Assembly: GCA_963978905.1 (NCBI GenBank) | Contig: OZ022257.1 | Span: forward strand, 29,155,274 to 29,219,273 | Reading direction: 5' to 3' | Source: Trichostrongylus colubriformis | Lineage: Eukaryota; Nematoda; Chromadorea; Rhabditida; Trichostrongylidae | Length of the DNA stretch: 64,000 nucleotides | Program-made: the position numbers and the translations under genes | Part shown: positions 12,231-23,500 of the stretch, piece after piece | Layout: every line of letters starts with the position of its first letter | Numbering within the stretch: the first letter of the stretch is position 1 | The notes under the pieces: model-generated | What the model was told of the DNA's origin: nothing | Seen by the model: the letters and a program-made list of their open reading frames with translations, nothing else | Databases searched by the model: none

Positions 12231-12951
12231 CTAACCAGTTGAGCTGGCGCACACAACTGCGCGCGCCACACATGGAAGTAAAAAGTAAAAAAAGTAAAAA
12301 TGGGATTGCACGATCGGTAACGATCGATCAGTATCATCAATTGAACGGTTTGCAGAAACTTCGCAAAAACGGAAAAGGAAAACAAAATCTCTGCCGTCAG
12401 TCTCGTCCCCCCGCATCAGTCGATATCGATGAAGCTCAGTTTGCATGCTTCCATGTGTGACGCGTCAGTAGTGTGCGCCAGCCCAACTGGTATCATATCT
12501 AAAATCAGAATCCCATCTTTGCTGCACGCGATACAAATACCTCGACATTCGTCTTTCGAGGCTCTTATCAGCCCTTATCAGTTGCTGTCACTTCCGCTCC
12601 CTCACTACTGATGTCCCCTTACCACCCCCACTGAAGGATAAAGTTAAAGGATGAAGTTTTTGGCGTTAATCAATCCTTTCTGTGGGATGCGCCGCACATT
12701 CTAGTTCCATTCAGAATCGTGATGGCTGGTGAGTGTGATGTGGCCTATACAATGACTTGCGGTGGCCAGCCCATGTACAAGTCAGTGCTTTTATCCTCCC
12801 AAACGAGTCTGGTACCAATTCACCGACCCCGGAGGGATGGAAGGCTTGGTTGGCCTGGGCGGGCGTTGATGCGGGATTTGATCCCCGCACCATGAGAGTG
12901 GGTTGCGCGCCACCTGCCACTAGACATACTTAACCGATTATATATAGTAGG
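12231..12951. mobile_element. Composite insertion in R1 (foldback plus SINE-like unit)
   Basis: The 42-kb copy of R1 reads TTTATGTTCT directly into GATATCTGCTGCC, whereas here about 720 bp separate the two halves. The first part (12231-12500) is a foldback whose ends read CCAGTTGAGCTGGCGCACAC and its complement GTGTGCGCCAGCCCAACTGG; the same end occurs on the SL1-bearing elements. The second part is the SINE-like unit at 12637-12930. I see no clear target duplication. Confidence 0.6.
12637..12930 (-). mobile_element. Candidate SINE (tRNA-like head, TTTATCC tail)
   Basis: Read on the minus strand it begins CTAGTGGCAGGTGGCG and contains GGGATCAAATCCC, which resembles a tRNA B box. It continues into a body with GGCCACATCACA and GGAACTAGAATGTGCGGCG, and ends in a TTTAACTTTATCC tail. 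The body and tail recur, 5'-truncated, at 54061-54186, where the insert is flanked by a 13-bp direct repeat. That supports retroposition of the family. The tRNA relation of the head is only suggested by the box. Confidence 0.55.
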
Positions 12952-13567
12952 ATATCTGCTGCCGATGCATCGACTGCTAAATCACCTAGCATTCCAAATA
13001 ATGGGGTGCGTCTTTTGATTCTGCGTTCTACATGAATTCAAGACACAATCCATCTGTGATAGCAAAAAAGCGATTCACTCTCTCGTGCGGTGCCAGGAAC
13101 AATACTGGGTATTGACCGCTAGAGTATGAAATTTCATAGTGGTGCATATTTGTCAGGATCAATAGTGGGTATTGACCGCTAGAGTATAAAATTCCATAGT
13201 GGTGCATGTTTACAAAAACGATAAGCATCGATAACTGGCATATGGGTCTACCACCAATATGTAGGTAGTAGATGCTCAGCAATCGGTTGAATCCAACTGT
13301 CGAGCCCTAAACTATCTAACCCCCATAGCGACCACTTCAGCCGAAGGGCTTACTGATTAGTGGATTTACACATGTCACTCCTAAACATTGATCGTCTATA
13401 TCATTGTAACAAAAAGTATCGACCATTAAATCATCTAAACCCCTAGAAAAAAAGTGACTCCCCTCAGCGGTGATATCTTCGACATCGCTAGATATCTATC
13501 ACTTATATGTAGAAAGTAGATGCTCAGCGAAAAGTCTCATCGACCATTTCCCCATTATATAATTCTA

Positions 13568-13784
13568 CCAGTTGGGCTGGCGCACACTACTGCGCGTCAC
13601 ACATGGAAGCATGCTAAATGGCCACTTGTATCGAATTCTCTCACCCCGCCACACACTCTCGCTCTCGCCACTCACCCATGCCTGTAGGCCCTAATGGACT
13701 GTACCTCGAACTTGGGTAATTGAACCACAGTGTGAACAGACAAACACACAGACATACCAAACTTTTGGTTTATATATAGGGTGT
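13568..13784 (-). mobile_element. Repeat element carrying an SL1-like 22-mer (copy 1)
   Basis: On the minus strand the element starts CCTATATATAAACC, passes a TGTGTGTTTGTCTG tract, and contains at 13705-13726 a 22-nt stretch that matches nematode SL1 at 20 of 22 positions (differences at leader positions 5 and 19). GTACAG follows, then GAGAGTGTGTGGCGGG, and it ends GCGCCAGCCCAACTGG. The 42-kb copy of R1 lacks this block and reads ATAATTCTAC into TGCGTCATTC, so it is an insertion. The downstream sequence does not match an SL RNA, so it is not a normal SL RNA gene. Confidence 0.7.
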
Positions 13785-14195
13785 GATTCAGTACAGTGCG
13801 ATAGCCCAACTGGTTAACATACAACGACTAAGCCATGTAAAAGGTTTGCATAGACTGTGCACGCGTTGCTATATATAAGCTTAAAAAAGAGTTGAAAGTT
13901 TCTGAGCTAAGTATTATAAAATGTTCAGATGTATTTGGGAGGGTTCGAACGAAGGAGAAGTGGTTGCCACACAAACTGCCCCCAACCTCAGACACTATTT
14001 ATTTACTTGCAAAGCGCAGAAAAGGAACATTCTGTGCTGTAGTGTGACTGCCAAACAAATGTGGATTTATTGTAACGACAAGCACCAGAACCGTATCGAA
14101 CGGAATAGTTGTGACCTTGAATTACTGCTCTAGATTTGGGGAAATCAGGTGAGAAAGGTTACGATGATTTCAAAGAGCACAGAAGAAGCAATCAT
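13785..14195. other. Spacer between the two SL1-bearing repeats
   Basis: Unique-looking AT-rich sequence lies between two inverted copies of the same repeat. A 70-codon frame at 13921-14133 resembles no family I know and has no splice context. I see nothing else. Confidence 0.4.
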
Positions 14196-14421
14196 ACCTA
14201 TATATAAACCAGGAGTTTGGTATGTCTGTGTGTTTGTCTGTCCACCCTGTGGTTTAATTACTCAAGTTTGGGGTACAGTACGGACGTGGGTGAGTGGCTA
14301 GAGTGAGAGTACGTGGAGAGAGTGAGAGTGTGTGGCGGGGTGAGAGAGTTCGATACACGCGCTAATTTTGCATGCTTCCATGTATGACGCGCAGTAGTGT
14401 GCGCCAGCCCAACTCGTCTAC
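14196..14421 (+). mobile_element. Repeat element carrying an SL1-like 22-mer (copy 2)
   Basis: Inverted relative to copy 1. It starts CCTATATATAAACCAGG and holds at 14251-14272 a 22-nt match to SL1 (20 of 22, differences at leader positions 12 and 21). It continues GTACAGTACGGACGTGGG, the GAGAGTGTGTGGCGGGG block, and ends GTGTGCGCCAGCCCAACT. The mismatches do not overlap those of copy 1, so the common ancestor probably held an exact SL1. Confidence 0.7.
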
Positions 14422-14429
14422 ACAAGAAT

Positions 14430-15050
14430 TGGTGCGAGAAAGGTCATCAATAGTGAGTGTCAAGCGCAGATTCATTTTTCCCATGGAGGCTTTCAGCTCA
14501 ACACTGCGCGATAGCTCAACACGATGATAATGATCACCGATATCGAAAAATTCCATACCGCATGGTTTCACACTGTGATAAACGCAGTATTGAGCGCTTG
14601 CTGAACTGATCTCCATATAAATACCTGTCACTATTTGGAATTTCACGTAGTTTAACAGTGCACCACTATTTCGAATTCCAAATAGCCTAGCGGTCAATAC
14701 CCAGTATTGTTGCTGGTACCACATGAGGGAGATTCACTTGCTTTACTATCATAGATCCCTGATCATAAAATGTAGAACGCAGTATCAAAAGCCGCGCACC
14801 ATTATTTGGACGATAGGCCATTCAGCGGTCGATGCGGCTCTTATCAGCGCTAACAGTCGTTATCGGATTCAATCCGTCACCATTAAGGTCTCAGTAAAAC
14901 CTCCTATAACTACGAGTTCGAACACTCCACTATCACAGGAAACGAATTTCGCAACATTTCCCTTTTGACGCTCCTCATCTAACCTTATCTTCCCTTATCG
15001 AGCTGGATCACCCACTACCAGTGTCCCCGTCCCACTCAGCAAAAGATCTG
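14430..15050 (-). repeat. Inverted copy of repeat family R1
   Basis: The reverse complement follows the left R1 copy: GTGGGACGG, GGGTGATCC, GAGCGTCAAAAGG, CTGATAAGAGCC, CAAATAATGGTGCGC and CAATACTGGGTATTGACCGC. With 11590-13567 it makes a large imperfect inverted repeat around the SL1-bearing elements. Confidence 0.6.
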
Positions 15051-16900
15051 TGAGGTGAGCGCTCCAGAAGCTCAACGTCTAAAATTATAAGTTCAACGGT
15101 AGCAGAAAACACTTGTTTATAATTAACCTCGCCTGTGTTCGCAGTGCTAGCTGTCAGTGAGGATAGGGTTACTTTGTTGATTATCTTTGTTCCATTTATT
15201 AACAGCTGCTTCACAATATGATCACCTCGATAAACATCTTCAATTAACTTACAGCGCTAAACGAAAAACCAGTCGAAAAGGCGAACCTCGCCTTGAAGTG
15301 GAACCGACGCTAAAGGCACTATGTCAAATCTAGTAGGGTGCAAAGTACTACCGGCAATCATCAACAGTTTCGCTGTTAAAAAATCGTGGCAAGAAAGATC
15401 TGGTGAATGTCTCTTTTCTTTGCTCTTCCAATGTTTTACAAAGTGTTCATCTAATACGTAATGGCACGTAACAAATTAACACTGGCGGAATCGCAACCAA
15501 TAAAACAAGCAGGATACGCTGTAATTTCAGCGTGCTCAACCACACTGTGTCTGCTACCTGTCGATGTTTTACGGGCGATTCCGCGATACGTCTTACCCTT
15601 ATAATGATTTGCTAAGAAATTCCACTCAGTCAAATTGAAGAAACACCGGGAATCATCAGAAGATCAAAGCCGCGAGCAGGTGTAGCCGTATTACAGTATG
15701 CTATTCTAGTGGCACTACATTATTTTATTTTTATCACATAGCTAGACAGAGCTCAAAGACAGTTTATGGATGACGTGGTGAATGGCAACCTTTAAAGTGA
15801 CCCAGCCAAATAAGAACTAGGGACTCAAGAAAAGTTTCTACGGGCAATCCCCGGTGAAAGCAAAACCCTGAACAAGAAAGGAGACTTCTTTTTCAAAGAC
15901 CCTCAGAGAGGAAAATTTTGCGTTAGAGTAATCAATTGCCGTTCGTTCAGTTGCCGTGATTGCACACACAACGTCCTGCCAGAGCTTCCTATTCTTCCTC
16001 TTATCTCACTTATTGCTGTTTGTTGTTTCACTTTTTTGACATCATCATGAATGGAATCAAGTGGAAGTACGCGACATTAAGTGACAGAGGGTGTCGGCCT
16101 TCCTCGCCAGCAGCCAGCAGCCAACTTGCCCCCTGAAGCGTGTCGCTAAAAGAGAAGCGCGCTGAGGTGCCAATGGTGCCCGGAAGTGACACTTTCAACG
16201 CGAGTTTCGGTACATGCGAGCACTTTTTCCTACTTCACTTGAGATAGCCGTGTATTTTACAACTACGGCAAAAAAATGAGAGCGACGGAAAAGAAGTGGG
16301 GACCCGAAATGCCGAATGCAAAGCCTGAAAGAGGGTCTCTAAATGTTTAAGTGAGTGATAACTCATTTTTTTCTGAAAGAGCAATCCGTTCCTGCCTAAA
16401 CGTGAGATTCACTTATCGTATTGTACACGTATCGCGCTAACTTCCTATCGTACCGTACAGCTGAAAGAAGAGCTCGTTTGTCCGCGATTCGCGCAATTCG
16501 CAGCTATCGCAGTTTACCCTCTGCAAAACTTTTAAGATATGCGCACATGTCTGAAGAACGCCCGTCGCCTCTTCTGAAATGACTGTCGCAATATGAAGTG
16601 ATGGAAAGTTTGTATAGAATACGATACCGAACGATAGGTAAGCATTGGTGTCACATCTAAGAAGGATTTACCCTTTCGCAACAGATGCAGCAGGTGGAGA
16701 GCAAAACGAAGTGTCATGTGAACGCAATAACGTTTGATCAAAGTAAATTTATCAAAATCCTATCGCTCAAGTCAACACAATTGCTCAGTGTCAAACAAAG
16801 TACAATTGATACACTCAAAATTTAAAAACAGTAAAAGGCGTGATGTGGGTGATGAGGAATCCCTTAAAGAAGTCATTCATTTGCAAACTGGGAGTGTAGG
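15051..16900. other. Intergenic stretch with no recognised feature
   Basis: No conserved exon, RNA gene or transposon end was recognised. Scattered frames of 60-70 codons show no family signature. Confidence 0.45.
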
Positions 16901-16916
16901 AAGCCCATCTGTTGCG

Positions 16917-17415
16917 GATCCCTCGCGGAGAAAGCACCTCTGACCTGTGCCGGAGGCGGTCTTTTCAGCTCTAACCGCCTTTCTCATCTCAGCCCGCTTC
17001 CTAGGGTTGACTTTGTCGAAGAATGACTGAGGTGTTTGTTCATTGTAGATGAGGTGTGAAGCAATGAGCATGATACCAGGATTATACTTATCGTAAAGCC
17101 GCATTGATCGAAATGACGTGGTGCTTGACGTGTCAGCTTTCGTAGTGAAGACGTCCACCGGTCAGCATCAAAGATTGGACTGAATGATGCAGCCAAATTA
17201 CCCTACCACTGCCTTTAAAGGCACGTCAAGCATCACGCCATTTCGATCAATACGACTTTACACAATACAATAAGTATTATCCTGCTATCATGCCCATTAC
17301 ACCACACCTCAGTCATTCCTCGGTAAGTCGACCCTAGGAGGTGGGTCGACATGATAAAGGCGACTTGCCCCGATAAGGCCGCCTCCGCCACAGCTCAAGG
17401 GGGCGCCTCCCGCGG
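16917..17415. mobile_element. Foldback element downstream of the COA7-like gene
   Basis: Left arm 16917-17150 and right arm 17215-17415 are inverted copies. Examples are CCGGAGGCGGTC against GGCCGCCTCCG at the outside, GAATGACTGAGGTG against its complement, and CATTGATCGAAATGACGTGG against CCATTTCGATCAATACG. Arms carry many mismatches, so it is old. Non-coding. Confidence 0.6.
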
Positions 17416-17570
17416 AGGTTCGCCCTACATAGGCCCCTCAGACCCGTAATTTTCCAATGAATGGCCCTCTTGGGATTCCTTATCACCCAGATTACCCCTT
17501 ACTTTCTTTAAAATGAAAGCTAGCTAGCTATGCGCTACTCTTAATCTGACGTCACTTTTCTTTCTCAATT

Positions 17571-20500
17571 TTATCCTGTGAAACCAGGAACGTTCTCTTT
17601 GCTCTTCATAGCATCCACGATTTCTCGAGCCTTGTCCATGAATTTTTTGGCCTCATTCACATTTTTTTCGATACCGTCTCCAAGTTTGTACATCCTATAA
17701 TAGCAGTTGTTACCCGGACATTAACCGCTTGAGAATTACGTCAACTCTGACCCGACCTCCCTTCCCACCTCCTCGCCAAGATAGTGTTCTAGGCTGCGAG
17801 GTCATGTCAGATACGCAGAAATACTAACAATTAATCCAGTGCAGCAAAAGGAGTCTATAAGCAGTTACTCTGCTACGCGAAGACATAATATGGCAATCAC
17901 AGATCAAAGGCCCGTACCATTATAATTTTTCATAAATGGTGAAAGCTTTAGCACTACTTTCAATACTTTTTATTCGGACCACAGCTAGCTAACAATGCCT
18001 ATCCAGGAAGGTATTTAATGAGGAACGCAGCAGTTCACTTGAAAAAGCATTTTGTTACGATTCCTCTTTTGCTAGGCTGTGTTCGCACCCATTTGGATGG
18101 AAACTTTAGCGCATCGGCGCATCCGCGATTTGAGATTTTTGGCAATGCCATTACAACCACGTCACATTATTCGCACTGTAGCAAATAGCCAAAAGCGAAT
18201 GCACCAATCCGCCAATTCTCTCAGATCGGGTATGCGACGATGCGCTCATGTCCTCGATCGATGAACGCGGCGTGAGCCTCGAGTGTTCTACTTAGCACTC
18301 ACAGCTACAAAAGACCCACCTGCTTATCTCTGACCTCCGTAATTAATATTTCCATCTTCTATGCCAAATACAACTCCCTGTCATATATTCACGATCGACG
18401 CTGCATCCTCACTGGGACAGCTGCGAGGTTGAAGTATAAAGGTGAGGCAAGGGATTCGACTGGTGAGGTTGGATTCGGGCCCAGTCAAGATTCACGTCGC
18501 CTGGAGGCGAGGTCTGCCATCCGAATGTGTCAGCTGTTAACCGTTACGCTGTCACTACAGCTCGGAGGTACGCTTTTTGACTGGGGATTTCGCTATAAAT
18601 AAGCTACTTAGGCCCAAAGTTTCCATGTGAGTGACTTCTTTTAGGGATTTTTCTATAACCACATTATTCCTGATGCTGCCTTTTACTAGTTGAGCAACTA
18701 CAACTTGCACACATCCCCTCTATCTCAATCCGGGATGAAATAGGAAATACTCAGTGTGAAGAAACCTATGTATAACTCAAGGGATTTCATTTGTGATCAA
18801 CTACTCGAATGCATTGAACTGTCAAGCGAAAAAGAAGGGTCTGCGGGCAAGGTATACCATAGAAACCGATGCGTGACTCTTGCAATGATTGTAGTGAATG
18901 TATGTGGCCCCGCGTTATGGCGGAGCGAGAAAATTCAGTCTTTTTTGTCAATTAACTCATGTCCACGGCTTCGAGTGCTTTTTAGCTGGAAAAACGTTTA
19001 TCACAGGATGAGTAGCGATAACCCAGAGCATAACATCTTACGCAAAAACGGAAAAATATTCCAAACCTGCTATGGACGTTTTATAACAAGGTCCAGAGGC
19101 CAAATTCTGGTTCAGTTCTAAGCCGAGCGAACCAAGCCTTCACCTCTCTGAAGTCTGTGGATTTACCAGAACCATTCGGATTGGGACGAATATTTCAATG
19201 AATCGATAAACCTCTACTAATTTATGCCACATGTCAAGCCTCTCAGATGAACAGCGTAACGGACGCCAGTAAAGCAGAGGTCATGGAAACTGGAAGGAAT
19301 GAGGATAGCAAAATGGTTAAGGGTAGTCACTCGGAAGCCTTTGCCATGCAGGAACGAGTACCGCTCCTTAGCCCAAGCAAGACGGTAAATAGAAAAAGCA
19401 ATAGGAGCAGGAGGACAGGAGTTCCAAGCTCGGACACTTAGCAAAAAGGGCACGCGAAACCAAAAAACAAGGAGTATGGGAGATCGACGGCAGATAGCAG
19501 GAGAGCAGCCACGCTGTTAGTTGGAAAAGGGATCGTAGACTGGACACGAATGCCAAATGCGCGTGGAGCCGTCCTGCAGCATACGGGGTCTATGATAACT
19601 ATAGTACTCGTAGGAGTGTTATCGAGAGCTGAGGAGCTACTCCAGTTACTTCACGCGGTAGCTGATTCCCACGACAGAGTCAGAGAACACAATAAGCGCG
19701 TTAGAGACCAGATAAAGTAGCATATGATAGGAGACAAAGGATGGATTTAGAAAAGCTTGCAAAAGTAGAGACCGAGTGCATGTGTTAAGTCCCAGTGAGA
19801 AAGCCCTGAATTCACATCCAAAACTCATATCAGAATTGACGGGGCCATATAGGGTGCTTGGAACGAGCCAAAATTCATCTCTACATAGCGGGGTAGGGGT
19901 AAACGTAGGCCCTATCAGCGTACAACTTGTTATGTTAATAGTGGTGCCGAACATTATATCTGATGAAACTATCAACACAAGAACAAGGAAGAAAAGGAAA
20001 GCGTGGCAGAAAACCAGCAAGAGTTAATGACTATTGCAATAAAGTATCGCATTTCAGTGGCGTCATGCTACTAAGCCGTTCGAGAGAGGGCACCCAATAT
20101 TTTGGTGCCAAGACAACTGTTACAAGAGAGCACTTTATGGAAACTGGACACATAGTTTTCCCCAGCGCAGTAGCAAAGGAGCCAACAACGACGTTATGGA
20201 TCTCTAGTTTGCCACCAGTATTTTCAGAAGTACGTACATCCACTGTGGAAGGGAGAATAAAACTAATCCGAGAAGGAGCTGTATGTTACGATGCAGAGGA
20301 GCTCAAGGATATCCGAAATTGGTCTACAATATGTGCATCGATTGGACGTACTTCATCATGAATGCGGAGAAAATCGTCCAGCACGTAGCATATTATTTTG
20401 GTAAGTCATACGATGAAACACTGAGGGCGGCTCAACAAAAGTTGTAGAAAGACTCAACACGTTTGCGATCTCAGAGAGACGGCCCCACTAGATTCGTAGC

Positions 20501-23500
20501 CGGAGAAGGAATGCCTAAACTGGACAGGACGGCCACAGTGAAGAAATTAAATGGAAACAACATTCGACTGACTAGTGTAGATCTTCGAAGGATGGTCCAC
20601 CTTTCGTACTTGGGCAGTAGGGGGGCCGACTGATTCGAAAATGCACGACGACAAGATGAAGAGACTGCTGAAGATGGTGAAAGCCCAAATGACTAGTGGA
20701 GAAAAATCGTAACGGTTTGCCCACTCGTGAACGGGAGGATCATGCCCGCTTAGACTGAAGTTCAGGAACCGTCGAGTGCTTCGGATGCCCATTGGTAGGA
20801 GCTGACGATAATATAAAATTATGTGACGTTAAGTTATGAAGTAATCGATGTAACTTGTTGAGTAAAGCTGGCTCACCTGAAACTAGTCAGTTTTTCACCA
20901 ATCACGTAGGAACCGGCATGCCCCTGTACAGGATGTCCCAAAATCATGGGCGTCAATGTATTGCAATATTTTGTTGGCGTGAATAGAGTGAATGAAAAAC
21001 AACCCATTCGTAACTTTACTCACATCTCGTGTAACAAGGCACAGCAGCCATATCATGAGTTGTCCTGCTCCAACAGGGATACAAGCTCAAAGTCTTTTCA
21101 TTACTCAACCGCACTTAACCATGCATTCCTTCACAAATCCTTCTCAGCTCTACCTCATGTGACTCTACACAAAGGAGACTGACTCGACAGACCTTGCTTT
21201 TAGCTTAAAACCCCGGCAGGAGATCATGGAATCACGTTTTGTGAGGTTTGACGGACGCCTAGGAAGTGATGAATTTGGACGGAACGTGTCGGGAGCGCTT
21301 TTGAATCAGTTTGATTCTATAAACTAAAGCGCCACGCCGCTGAACTCATCGAGCATTGTCCCGAAGTACTAGTGAGGCCAGTGCTTCATTATGTCTAGCA
21401 GCGTAATCTTCATGTTCCTATTCCCGCAAGCTTCACGCCGAAATCGACAAAACCGAACAGCGTGTCATCTTTAAAGACACACCACGCGATAATCAGATTA
21501 AGAGGCTACTCTCTTGAGTTGAGTAGGACCTCGGATAACTACTCACGCTGCACCTTCGTTGCGGCTGCGCGGTGCACCCTCAAGATGTTGTGCCTGCTTG
21601 AACCAACCGAGCCACGCCCACCCAACCGAATCATCCCAGACGAGCAAACTTCCAACGTGTCATCACGTATAGAAAGAAACTAGCGATAAGAGAATCTGAT
21701 GAAACAGCCAGTTCGACGGTTATCGCAGCTTCCACATCGAAAGTTGTTCGTCTGAGGCCAGGAGTGATTTGGTTGGATGGGCGCACCTCGGTTGTGTTCG
21801 AGCAGGCACAACACCATCAGGGTGCAGTGTGCAGGCGCAACAAAGGTGTAGTCTGAGCAGTTATCCAAGGAACCACTAGCCCCAAGAAAGCAAACCGCTA
21901 ATCTGATTACCGCGTGGTGTGCCTTTAACCATGAATCACTACTGGGACCCGCTTACTGGTATCCAAACATCCTATTAGCATGGTATACCCTACCAGACGT
22001 TGCTGGCCACAATGGGTCACATTCAACGGTTCGGGTTGTGAAAAAAAATTTTCACTTGAGCAAAAGTACGGTGAAGTGCGTGTAACCATTGAAGCAAATG
22101 GGTGTATATCACTAGGACAAAACCGTCGCGTGGCCGTGTTCGGCACGCGACGATATGGTGCGAGCTATGCGCGCCGCATTAGTTGGGTCCTGAAGCGATT
22201 ACGCATAGAATGAGGCGTAGAGCAGTGTCATCGCTTCAAGACCCATCCAATATGGCGCGCATAGCTCGCACCATCCCGTCGCGTGCAGAACACGGCCACG
22301 CGACGGTTTTGTCCTAGTGATATACACCCGAAGCAAATGACGGTGAAGTACATTTGAAAAGGTTTTGAAATTTCAAAAACATCAAGACCTTCATCCTATT
22401 AAGCAAGCACCGTGGAAGAAGAAGATCCTGTGCAACAACTAAGCAGCAAATGAAGGAAAAGAATTGATGCAATGTGTGCAGAGGAATACAAAAAAATACG
22501 AACTCAGGTGCTCTTAATTCTGGGACCCGTGTACTAGGCGGCAAGGAGGAAAGCCGCGGGAGCAATATTGCCACTATCGCTAGATTCTAGGTTACTGACA
22601 TTGAGAACGATGTCAGGAAGGGAGGAAGGGTGTGTTGGTCAAAGGCGGGCTGCTGAACAAGCGCCGGGCACATTAAAGAGTCAAGAAGTCACGCATCCAG
22701 AGCATGCGATTACTACAATTTCCGGTCCATGCAAAATTTCTTGGACGGAAAACAGCTGAAGAACGAGGGCGACCTCGAGGACGAACTTTATGGACCTAAC
22801 AATACAGCGGAAAAATTGAGTAATGGGAGCTCAAAAACCCCTTTGACTCTGGCGCCCCTCTGCGTCATCAGCCGGGGTAGATGACGACGGGCTTGGAGGC
22901 TGAATCAGCCGGCCGCGAAGGATATCCCCTCCCCTTCCCCTGGTCCGCGATTCCCCCGCCTCATTCAACCAGCAGCACGACACGCTGTGCTGCGGTATCG
23001 TGACTGGACTCCAAGCCGCGATTTTTCAATGTGAGTCTCGCCACGCATCACCTCATCCGAAGTGGAAAGATCGTTTTCAGCGAACATATACTCGTATTCC
23101 AAATTCTCACTTTCCTTAACCCTCCCGGTGCATTTAAGGCGCGGACTCGAGTGATCCGTCGGGAAGGCCAATACAAAGAGCGGATATGACAGCGTGCAGA
23201 TATGACAGCGAACCGCGTAGCCGCTCGCGGCGATCGGCGCGGCGGGTGCGAGTGCCAGTGGCAGGCATGGCGGCCTTCAAGCGAGGCAGTGTGGCATGGG
23301 TGGAAGCGCAGATGTGACGCAGCCACGCTCTGCCGGGCTCCCAAGAGCAATCGATTCGTAAGTCGTACTGGTGATGCCGCGAGTGAAACGCCGCGAAGCG
23401 ATTCGCTGTCATATCTGCACACACCCTAAGGAGCGAGTCTTTTACTTCGGGGTGCTTCTGTTCTGTTTTGCGCGCCAGGCCACTTCCCCTCCCTTGTTTG

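Larger units (their letters stand above)
11590..13567 (+). repeat. Dispersed repeat family R1, long copy with an insertion
   Basis: This stretch matches, in order, 41880-42960, a shorter copy at 28040-28500 and an inverted copy at 14430-15050. Markers include GATCCTAGAGCGC, GCTGATAAGAGCCATTA, CATATTTTGTTTATGTTCT, ATATCTGCTGCCGATG and CAATACTGGGTATTGACCGC. No protein-coding frame is conserved between copies. Bases 12231-12951 are an insertion absent from the 42-kb copy. A 60-bp unit around the CAATACTGGGTATTGACCG motif is duplicated in tandem at 13096-13210. Confidence 0.65.

Noticed and set aside
13705..14272. Functional SL RNA gene
   Set aside because: The 22-mer is followed by GTACAG and repeat sequence rather than an SL RNA body, and both copies carry mismatches, so I call it an SL1-bearing repeat.
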